A stretch of 5,717 nt of DNA from Chitinophagaceae bacterium (GTDB lineage Bacteria; Bacteroidota; Bacteroidia; Chitinophagales; Chitinophagaceae): positions 1-5,717 of the forward strand of contig DMPB01000137.1 of assembly GCA_003456175.1 (NCBI GenBank), given 5' to 3'. Both the position numbers and the translations under genes were made by a program. The notes beneath the pieces were generated by a model, which was given only the letters and a program-made list of their open reading frames with translations, searched no databases and was not told the DNA's origin. Shown here piece after piece: positions 1 through 4,995 of the stretch (within the stretch, counting starts at the first letter, position 1; each line of letters starts with the position of its first letter).

Positions 1-277
1 GCAGCCATAGCCAACGGGCAGAATGCGTCACATAAAAAACTTTCTCGGCTACATATTCATTTTTGTCTTCAGGGTCGGCTCCTTCATAGTCGCCTTTTCC
101 TTCTCTCAGTTTGTTGTACAATTCTTCAAAAGCATCAGAGATGTATTTCAGGAATATCAGTCCTAAAACTACATGCTTGTATTCGGCTGCATCCATGTTT
201 TTACGGAGCTTGTCAGCCGCTTTCCAGAGCTTTTTCTCTAACGGTTCTTCTACTATTTCTTTTGCTTTTTTAGCCAT
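1..277 (-). CDS. hsdM: Type I restriction-modification DNA methyltransferase HsdM, N-terminal part (gene runs off the left edge)
   Basis: This is the first 92 codons of the modification subunit of a type I restriction-modification system. Known for the family: HsdM uses S-adenosylmethionine to methylate adenine at the site chosen by HsdS, and joins HsdR for cleavage. Seen here: a charged start ([20 protein letters not shown]) followed by [20 protein letters not shown] at residues 23-42 and [10 protein letters not shown] at 43-52. This is the characteristic helical HsdM N-terminal domain. FYVTHSARW near residues 81-89 matches the usual 'F-x-V-P-x-x-A-R-W' segment. The catalytic NPPF/DPPF motif lies beyond the window. 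The ATG at 275-277 is preceded in frame by a stop (287-289), so the start is secure. The stop of the 294-815 gene lies 16 bases upstream, suggesting co-transcription. No Shine-Dalgarno sequence is visible. hsdS and hsdR would be expected to the left. Domain call is confident; whether the gene is intact cannot be judged. Confidence 0.93.
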   Translation of the reverse strand, partial: MAKKAKEIVEEPLEKKLWKAADKLRKNMDAAEYKHVVLGLIFLKYISDAFEELYNKLREGKGDYEGADPEDKNEYVAEKVFYVTHSARWLWL

Positions 278-293
278 TATTCGGTCTTAATAT

Positions 294-815
294 TTATGAT
301 AGCAATGATTGCATCGGAATTTGTCGAATAATTTTTTCCTCAAAAATTACATCCTTGTTTAAAGCGGTAACACGCAATAAAAGTCGTGTTACATTAGGCT
401 GTTCAGCCCTCTTTTTCTCTATTATACTTCTGTAATTTAAGTCGCGTACTTGTAACCTTGCTTGTGCTGCCTTCAAAGCAGCATTTACATCGGCATCCTT
501 AAAAACCTCTACATATAACGTAGCATTTTTCGTTAAAGCTTCCGTTATACGCCTTTCATTCGTGTGCATAATGGCAAAGTATACAACAGGTAGTGTTGTT
601 GGTACAAATGAGTTGATTGTTCCCACCTCAGGCACTGCAATAGCTGTAGTATTAGGTGTTTCAGTACTCGCAGATTTTGGAATACTTTCAGAAGCAGGCT
701 TAGCAGGACTTTGCTGCACTACAGCAGCAGCTTTTAGCTCCTTTTGCTCCTTATAATAGCCGTAAATGATTAGGGCCACCAACACCACTACCACCAATAG
801 TACAACTGTTCCCAT
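294..815 (-). CDS. Single-pass membrane protein of unknown function, upstream of hsdM
   Basis: I do not recognise this 173-residue protein. Seen: a very hydrophobic N-terminal segment at about residues 3-19 (mostly Val and Leu, then YGYY). It is followed by a charged stretch (KEQKELK) and a linker rich in Pro, Ser, Thr and Ala at about 35-76. Then comes a soluble domain of about 95 residues (78-173) predicted to mix alpha helix and beta strand, e.g. YVEVFKDADVNAALKAAQAR and VTRLLLRVTALNKDVIFEEK. There is no cysteine lipobox, so the first segment is best read as an uncleaved membrane anchor. Because the flanking charge is on the C-terminal side (K22, K25, K28), orientation is ambiguous. The ATG at 813-815 lies 10 bases after the stop of the lipoprotein gene, and its own stop is 16 bases before hsdM. 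This places it inside a probable three-gene operon. A role connected with the restriction-modification locus is inferred from position only. Confidence 0.75.
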   Translation of the reverse strand: MGTVVLLVVVVLVALIIYGYYKEQKELKAAAVVQQSPAKPASESIPKSASTETPNTTAIAVPEVGTINSFVPTTLPVVYFAIMHTNERRITEALTKNATLYVEVFKDADVNAALKAAQARLQVRDLNYRSIIEKKRAEQPNVTRLLLRVTALNKDVIFEEKIIRQIPMQSLLS

Positions 816-825
816 AGGTATTTGC

Positions 826-1272
826 TTACTTGATGCTTACTTTAGTTTTCGCATCAATATTTACACGTTTATCAAAAACAATATCAACATAATAAGCTTC
901 GTTCGGTGCTCCTTTTAAAGCAACGGTTTGTCTGCCAAATTCTACCCCACTACCATCGAACAGCTTTACAGTAATGGTACGCTTCACATTTTTTTCGAAA
1001 ACAAAGTACACACTCAAAATATTATCAGAAGCATCGTTACTACTTGCTACTAAAATTTTACCCATACCAATGCCTGCTGCTGTAAGAGCACTATCGATTT
1101 CAACCGATGGTTGCAGACTTTCGGCTACGCCCTTTGAAACACCCTCTACAAATTCAGAGCTTGTTTTAGCTACCACTTCGCCTGTTTTATTAACGGTTGA
1201 TTTGGCTTTTTCAGATACCGTTTCACAACTCAATAAGCTAAGTGCTATACAAGAGAGCAATAAATACTTCAT
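826..1272 (-). CDS. Small predicted lipoprotein, first gene of the hsdM-linked cluster
   Basis: A 148-residue protein of unknown function with a clear signal peptidase II signal: MKYLLLSCIALSLLSC, lipobox L13-L14-S15-C16, with the mature protein starting at Cys16. Residues 17-52 form a charged, repetitive, probably amphipathic helix (ETVSEKAKSTVNKTGEVVAK, then FVEGVSKGVAES), somewhat like LEA or apolipoprotein-type helices. Residues about 57-148 look like a compact beta-rich domain (ILSVYFVFEKNVKRTITVKL, EFGRQTVALKG, AYYVDIVFDKRVNIDAKTKV). As a lipoprotein it should be anchored in the inner or outer membrane, facing the periplasm or the surface. The start at 1270-1272 is supported by the signal peptide and by an in-frame stop upstream at 1285-1287. 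The next gene begins 10 bases downstream. I find no close match to the -7 promoter consensus in the 54 bases upstream, so transcription could come from the ABC operon or from an unrecognised promoter. Function not assignable. Confidence 0.8.
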   Translation of the reverse strand: MKYLLLSCIALSLLSCETVSEKAKSTVNKTGEVVAKTSSEFVEGVSKGVAESLQPSVEIDSALTAAGIGMGKILVASSNDASDNILSVYFVFEKNVKRTITVKLFDGSGVEFGRQTVALKGAPNEAYYVDIVFDKRVNIDAKTKVSIK

Positions 1273-1309
1273 AGTGTAATATTGTTAGTTTGGTATGGCT
1301 GCATTGTTA

Positions 1310-1329
1310 TCATTTACCGTAAGGTATTA
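1310..1329 (+). repeat. Copy D of dispersed 15-20-bp repeat, beside the permease stop
   Basis: TCATTTACCGTAAGGTATTA lies directly downstream of, and overlapping, the permease stop codon (1327-1329). It aligns over 20 positions with the reverse complement of 3926-3945 with only two differences: G to A at position 7 and C to T at position 16. These two positions pair in the stem of the potential hairpin TACC-GTAA-GGTA, so the change is compensatory. No T-run follows on the transcribed strand, so it does not look like an ordinary intrinsic terminator. Confidence 0.7.
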
Positions 1330-3051
1330 ACTAATATCGTGTGCAAAAATTTTATGCCAAGGTGTTCTTCGAATGCTATCGAATACCAGCCAAAAAGCAG
1401 CAATGCTTAGCAACATACATAACATGATTACCCACGTAAAATGATACAAAGCATAATGCCCAAAACCAGTAATTACGGGTATTAAAAACAAAATGAGTGA
1501 ACGTATGAAGCTACCTGATTTTTGACTGGTAGTTTGCCCCTGCGTAAATGGAAAACTACGTATTGATAATTTCACGTTTATTGCGGCTATGAGTAATACA
1601 TTAAACAACCCAAACATTAAGTTTGGCAGAATACTTACGCCAACAAAATACAAACCGGGAAGCACCATTAACGCAACAATAGGAATGTAAAATTTGAACA
1701 CCACTGCCTTGGCCATTCCGGCAACAATATCGCCTGGCTTTTGAATAGGTGTGGTATAATACACCCATGCAGCTTTAAACTTATCGCTGTATTGCATTTG
1801 TTGTATGGCTGTCATCATTACAAAGCTGGTACTATACACAGCCATAATTAATATAATTTGAATGGTATTAGCATCTATAGCAGCAGCGGTTAAATTACCG
1901 TTACTACCATTCCTCATAAAAATGATAATAGCATATACTAGTATGTACCCAATACTAGGATATACTTTTAACATAAAATCTTTACTACGGCCTGTAATAG
2001 CCCATGCTGTATTAAACGCCCAGCGTTGTAATGGGTTACCATAACAAGCCCAACGTGCAAGTGCTTGTCCGAACGATTTTTTTGAAACTTGTTTTTGCTG
2101 TTGTGCTGTAGCTGCAACTTGTGGCCCATCGCCACCACTGCCACTAATCATACTAAGTTTGCGATTAAAGCTTGGTGCTAAAAACTTAGCTACAATCCAC
2201 ATCAAAAAAGGAGGCAATACCAATGCCATGGCTGTACCAACATACATATTAGTAGTAGCTGTTAAGCCCATTAACACTTGCCATGCAGCGGCAAACCAAT
2301 ACGATGGTGCTGCTATAATACCAGTATAGCTATTAACGTTGAATTTTTCAAAACCATCGTTACCAATGAGGCGTGGCAATACTTGATATGCAGCATAAAT
2401 TAGTATGGCAAAAACAATTTGTATCCAGCTAATAATTCCCTGAAACTTTTGCGGCGTGGTAACTTTCAGGATGAATATATAAATCGCATTGATTAAAAAA
2501 ATAGTAAATAGTGTTGCAAGTAATAGTAACGGCAACATAGGTACCAAAGCCAAAATACCTTGCGTAATACCTATGTAAATAAGGCCGGGCAAAGACATAG
2601 GTAATACTAACTTACACACATGAATAAAAATGTGTAATAGCCTAGCAGTAACAACTGTAATATCGCTTACGGGCTTAGGCATAATAATGTAGTTATCTCT
2701 CACATCTATCAATACCGAAGTAAAATCAGATATTAACGTACTTGCCAACATAAAAATGAACATGGTAAAGAACACCGTTAAATGTGTTACCATGTCGTTA
2801 CCAATTGCAAAGCCAAACAAAAACATACAGCCCAATATGGTACTTATAAGCATAGTGCCTAAGGTAGCACCCGAAATAGGCTTATCTTTTTTGTTACGCT
2901 GTGTTTGGTGTACCGTGGTAGGTCTGCGATCATCCATGGTAAGTTTGATACGCAGAATCGCCTCGAGATGCGGTATGTGCACCCCTAGCCTTTGGTATAA
3001 TGGCTTGCCTAGCATAGCCACCGATAAGAAAAAACGATTGAATATATGCAT
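1327..3051 (-). CDS. ABC-type exporter permease, large polytopic membrane protein
   Basis: A 574-residue integral membrane protein with roughly 10-12 hydrophobic segments. Approximate positions are 61-83, 89-108, 135-160, 165-195, 206-225, 250-290 (probably two), 362-379, 396-415, 445-475, 477-495, 516-530 and 538-557. A hydrophilic, Gly/Gln/Lys-rich stretch at about 297-327 (SGSGGDGP, then TAQQQKQ) separates two membrane halves, as if two six-helix units were joined. The N-terminal region (KLTMDDRRPTT at 36-46) and the conserved-looking cytoplasmic segment SVLIDVRDNYIIMPKPVSD (112-130) are of the sort seen in Bacteroidota ABC-2-like exporter permeases. The latter may be the coupling element to the ATPase; this is an inference. 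The ATPase gene ends 36 bases upstream, so the pair is very likely an operon and one transporter. The substrate cannot be deduced. The start at 3051 keeps a short amphipathic N-terminus; Met14 (MLGKPLYQRL) is a possible alternative. Copy B of the repeat lies 1 base before the start codon. Confidence 0.85.
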   Translation of the reverse strand: MHIFNRFFLSVAMLGKPLYQRLGVHIPHLEAILRIKLTMDDRRPTTVHQTQRNKKDKPISGATLGTMLISTILGCMFLFGFAIGNDMVTHLTVFFTMFIFMLASTLISDFTSVLIDVRDNYIIMPKPVSDITVVTARLLHIFIHVCKLVLPMSLPGLIYIGITQGILALVPMLPLLLLATLFTIFLINAIYIFILKVTTPQKFQGIISWIQIVFAILIYAAYQVLPRLIGNDGFEKFNVNSYTGIIAAPSYWFAAAWQVLMGLTATTNMYVGTAMALVLPPFLMWIVAKFLAPSFNRKLSMISGSGGDGPQVAATAQQQKQVSKKSFGQALARWACYGNPLQRWAFNTAWAITGRSKDFMLKVYPSIGYILVYAIIIFMRNGSNGNLTAAAIDANTIQIILIMAVYSTSFVMMTAIQQMQYSDKFKAAWVYYTTPIQKPGDIVAGMAKAVVFKFYIPIVALMVLPGLYFVGVSILPNLMFGLFNVLLIAAINVKLSIRSFPFTQGQTTSQKSGSFIRSLILFLIPVITGFGHYALYHFTWVIMLCMLLSIAAFWLVFDSIRRTPWHKIFAHDIS

Positions 3052-3052
3052 A

Positions 3053-3071
3053 GCCTTACGGCAAATGAGGT
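3053..3071 (-). repeat. Copy B of dispersed repeat, between the ATPase and permease genes
   Basis: This 19-base sequence, ACCTCATTTGCCGTAAGGC on the minus strand, is identical to the one at 3930-3948. It lies 16 bases after the ATPase stop and ends 1 base before the permease ATG. In the mRNA it can fold as GCC-GUAA-GGC, a 3-bp stem with a GNRA-type loop, immediately next to the start codon. It also holds the only purine-rich, AAGG-like sequence near that start, but at 2 bases from the ATG this is too close for a normal Shine-Dalgarno. Confidence 0.7.
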
Positions 3072-3087
3072 TACAAGAAATTAAACT

Positions 3088-3858
3088 TTATTGAAATGCT
3101 TCCATCAGCTGACTAGCCGCATCGCTAAGTCCATCTTTCGCTGTAAGGTGTGCAAATATTTTTTCTAAGCTAGCATCGCCTTGTTGCGCTTTTAACTCTT
3201 CGAAGCTACCATCGGCAATAACAGCTCCTTGATCTATTAACACAATACGGTCGCTTACTTTTTCTACTACATCCATCATGTGGCTGCAATAGAAAATTGT
3301 TTTACCGTCTTGTGCTAGTTTGCTAATCAACTCTTTAATAATAATAACGCTATTAGCATCTAAACCACTTAAAGGTTCATCTAACACAATTACATCGGGG
3401 TTGTGTAACAAGCCGCTGGTAATAAGCACTTTCTGCCGCATACCCTTGCTAAAGCTATCCATGCGCTGGTCTACATTTGCCGTAAGGCCAAAAGCACCCA
3501 ACATTTTAAGCATACGCTCTTCTACCAAGGCTTCGGGCATATTGTACAATGCTCCCATAAAATGCAAAAACTCACGTGGCGTAAGCACATCATATAATTC
3601 TGCGAGTTCGGGCACATAACCGATCGATTGTTTAACGGCTTGGGTATCGTTTTTAAGATTCACCCCTTTCACCCAAACCTCACCTTCGTAATCGCTGATG
3701 AGACCGGTTAAAATTTTAACGGTAGTACTCTTGCCAGCCCCGTTCGGACCAATATAACCAATTACTTGCCCGGGATACACCGTAAGATTGATGCCTTTAA
3801 GCACTTGTTTTTCGCCGTAATATTTCTGAACGTTATTAAGCGTGATGATAGGTTCCAT
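3088..3858 (-). CDS. ABC transporter ATP-binding protein (CcmA/ABC-2 exporter type)
   Basis: A complete 256-residue nucleotide-binding subunit that binds and hydrolyses ATP on the cytoplasmic face to drive its partner permease. Motifs in order: Walker A GPNGAGKST at 37-45, ABC signature SKGMRQK at 137-143, Walker B VIVLDEP at 156-162, D-loop SGLD at 164-167 and switch histidine H193 in CSHMMD. The usual Q-loop position reads GYVPE (80-84), so Glu84 stands where many ABC proteins have Gln. This variant and the SKGMRQ signature are both common in ABC-2-type exporter ATPases. About 40 residues follow the core, ending in a helical tail (LSDAASQLMEAFQ). The start MEPIITLNNVQKYYG gives the normal N-terminal strand directly, so ATG 3856-3858 is well supported. 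The permease follows after 36 bases. A weak promoter candidate lies just upstream (3890-3917). Cargo unknown. Confidence 0.95.
   Translation of the reverse strand: MEPIITLNNVQKYYGEKQVLKGINLTVYPGQVIGYIGPNGAGKSTTVKILTGLISDYEGEVWVKGVNLKNDTQAVKQSIGYVPELAELYDVLTPREFLHFMGALYNMPEALVEERMLKMLGAFGLTANVDQRMDSFSKGMRQKVLITSGLLHNPDVIVLDEPLSGLDANSVIIIKELISKLAQDGKTIFYCSHMMDVVEKVSDRIVLIDQGAVIADGSFEELKAQQGDASLEKIFAHLTAKDGLSDAASQLMEAFQ
3474..3488 (+). repeat. Copy C of dispersed repeat, inside the ATPase gene
   Basis: CATTTGCCGTAAGGC on the plus strand is identical over 15 bases to the core of the copies at 3053-3071 and 3930-3948, but in the opposite orientation. It lies within the ATPase coding sequence, where the minus strand encodes GLTANV (residues 124-129), between the Q-loop region and the signature motif. 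This part of the fold varies among ABC proteins, so a repeat could be tolerated there. A coincidence through codon choice is possible but unlikely for an exact 15-mer. Confidence 0.55.
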
Positions 3859-3867
3859 GTAGGTAAA

Positions 3868-3888
3868 TGTAGTGCAGTACCTGCTACA
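3868..3888. repeat. Imperfect inverted repeat in the leader of the ATPase gene
   Basis: The arms TGTAG/CTACA and CAG/CTG pair around a 3-base loop (TAC), with a 2-base bulge (TG at 3873-3874). The inner GCAG-TAC-CTGC is a short dyad. It lies between the ATPase start codon and the weak -7 candidate, so it could be an operator or a leader hairpin. There is no further evidence for either role. Confidence 0.3.
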
Positions 3889-3889
3889 A

Positions 3890-3917
3890 CAAATACACTT
3901 TAAAAAATATTTATCAA
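3890..3917 (-). promoter_or_regulatory. Weak candidate promoter for the ABC transporter operon
   Basis: Read on the minus strand, TTG (3917-3915) is followed after 17 bases by TGTATTTG (3897-3890). This is one mismatch from the Bacteroidota -7 consensus TAnnTTTG, and the spacing fits the known TTG -33 box. It would start transcription near 3884, about 25 bases before the ATPase ATG. The mismatch is at the important second A, so confidence is low. Confidence 0.35.
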
Positions 3918-3929
3918 GTACATGCTAAT

Positions 3930-3948
3930 GCCTTACGGCAAATGAGGT
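3930..3948 (-). repeat. Copy A of dispersed repeat, overlapping the GSCFA gene stop
   Basis: ACCTCATTTGCCGTAAGGC on the minus strand is an exact 19-base match to 3053-3071. The similarity to copy D extends to 3926 (CATTA after the core). It encodes the last four codons of the GSCFA protein (P-H-L-P), and the TAA stop codon is formed by the GTAA loop of the potential GCC-GTAA-GGC hairpin. With the neighbouring T-A pair the stem reaches 4 bp. Confidence 0.7.
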
Positions 3949-4925
3949 ATCGTGGCAAAATAGGCCGCTTCATCTGCCAATGGTAAGTTCGGGTATTGCG
4001 CTTGCAATTGTTGCACTTTTTGCAACATAGTAAGCAAAAACTTCCGATGTTCTTCGCTATAAGGGTTTAAAGGTTTATGCTTGTATGCCACTTGTATTTT
4101 TTGAAGCTCGTTCATTAATTGCTGTGCTTCGGGCGTAAAGCAGGTTTGTGTGAAGTGCGATAACACAAATTGTGTGGCTTGATAGTTGGGGTGTGCCATA
4201 TCAACATCGTAAAAACGATAGTCGCGTAATACATCGATTACCAATTCGTATGCAGGAAAATAATACAGCCGATTAAATTTTTGCACCAAATGATGCACTG
4301 TTTCGAGCAAGCGAGCTTTACTACGATTATTGTCTACTACCCCATCTCTAATATGCCGAACAGGACTAATCGTAAAAATAACCTTCAGTTTCGGATTAAA
4401 ATGGAAGAGTTTATATAAAGTACTATCGAGTGCTGTGGTCATAGCCTCTATGGTACTCATATGTTTTAGGAAGGTTTGTGCCGGTGCTTTATGACAGTTA
4501 GCTACTGGTTTAAACTGTTCGTGTACCAGTTTGTAGATGAACGATGACCCTAAAGTAATAATCAACCAATCGGCATTTTTTAAAAAATGATGCGCTTCAC
4601 TTACAGAAGCGTTCATGCCTGCTAAAGCAACATCGGCTTTGTAATGCGAAAAACGTGTATGAAACTCCCAGCTATGCCAAGCATCGTTCAGTTGAAATAA
4701 ATCGCTTAACTGGTATTCATGTTGATTGATATAACGCTCTAAACTATTGCATACCGCTATTGGGTCGAATAAAATACCATGTGGATTTTGCAATACATTC
4801 AGCTTCACTTGATGTAAATAATTACCAATATGCTCCGTAAAGCAACTGCCAATAAGCAATATCTTTTGCTGATAATCGATAGGTGGTGTAAGTGGCGCTA
4901 TATGAATAGGTACCTGAAACTGCAT
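3933..4925 (-). CDS. GSCFA-domain protein (SGNH-hydrolase-like)
   Basis: A 330-residue protein of the GSCFA family, named after its N-terminal motif, which here reads GSCFTEHIG (26-34, F-T in place of F-A). The family is common in Bacteroidota and resembles SGNH/GDSL esterases in its block layout; its substrate is not known to me. Visible blocks: the GSCF motif with the presumptive nucleophile Ser27, NPHGILFDP at 47-55, TLGSSFIY at 124-131, ISPVRHIRDG at 186-195, and YRFYDVDMAHPNYQA at 236-250, with Asp242 and His245 as likely catalytic partners. All blocks are present, so the gene looks intact. I chose ATG 4923-4925 over the more upstream ATG at 4997. The family normally begins close to an 'M-x-F-x-x-x-I' strand just before the GSCF motif, and a perfect -7 promoter element (4952-4959) would lie inside the longer version. 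No signal peptide is seen, so it is probably cytoplasmic. Divergent from rlmB. Confidence 0.9.
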   Translation of the reverse strand: MQFQVPIHIAPLTPPIDYQQKILLIGSCFTEHIGNYLHQVKLNVLQNPHGILFDPIAVCNSLERYINQHEYQLSDLFQLNDAWHSWEFHTRFSHYKADVALAGMNASVSEAHHFLKNADWLIITLGSSFIYKLVHEQFKPVANCHKAPAQTFLKHMSTIEAMTTALDSTLYKLFHFNPKLKVIFTISPVRHIRDGVVDNNRSKARLLETVHHLVQKFNRLYYFPAYELVIDVLRDYRFYDVDMAHPNYQATQFVLSHFTQTCFTPEAQQLMNELQKIQVAYKHKPLNPYSEEHRKFLLTMLQKVQQLQAQYPNLPLADEAAYFATIPHLP

Positions 4926-4951
4926 AACCGCTGTAATATGCTGCGAAGAAA

Positions 4952-4959
4952 CAAACTTA
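4952..4959 (-). promoter_or_regulatory. -7 promoter element for the GSCFA gene
   Basis: On the minus strand this reads TAAGTTTG, a full match to the Bacteroidota -7 consensus TAnnTTTG. By my scan it is the only exact minus-strand match in the window. Transcription would begin near 4945, leaving a leader of about 20 bases before the ATG at 4925. No good -33 TTG is present at the expected spacing. The site supports the shorter start of the GSCFA protein. Confidence 0.55.
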
Positions 4960-4982
4960 CTAGCATAGGTGCAGCGAACACT

Positions 4983-4990
4983 TATCTTTG
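4983..4990 (+). promoter_or_regulatory. -7 promoter element for rlmB
   Basis: TATCTTTG is a full match to the Bacteroidota -7 consensus TAnnTTTG. By my scan it is the only exact plus-strand match in the window. It ends 5 bases before the rlmB ATG, so the expected start of transcription (about 4995-4997) coincides with the start codon. Upstream, only a poor TTA stands at a spacing of 23. Confidence 0.55.
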
Positions 4991-4995
4991 CAAGC

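Noticed and set aside
466..482. Inverted repeat GCTGC-7 bases-GCAGC.
   Set aside because: It lies inside the 294-815 gene, where it encodes an alanine-rich helix (AALKAA). Repeated alanine codons explain it.
974..1279. Open frame of 101 codons on the plus strand.
   Set aside because: It lies opposite the lipoprotein gene, which has a convincing lipobox. The plus-strand product has no recognisable features and reads as an antisense shadow.
1273..1326. Possible terminator or promoter between the permease and the lipoprotein gene.
   Set aside because: The only hairpin is repeat copy D with a 4-bp stem and no T-run, and there is no TAnnTTTG match. Neither call can be supported.
2756..3094. Open frame of 112 codons on the plus strand.
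   Set aside because: It is antisense to the N-terminal part of the permease and has no protein-like pattern. The same applies to the plus-strand frames at 562-756, 1862-2044 and 3320-3619.
3707..3720. Perfect 14-base palindrome GTTAAAATTTTAAC.
   Set aside because: It encodes the conserved K-I-L-T-G segment after Walker A of the ATPase, and its symmetry follows from AT-rich codon choice. It does not recur elsewhere in the window.
3889..3932. Possible terminator after the GSCFA gene, using the T-rich stretch near 3901-3908 on the minus strand.
   Set aside because: The nearest hairpin (repeat copy A) is weak and more than 20 bases from the T-run, so the geometry does not fit an intrinsic terminator.
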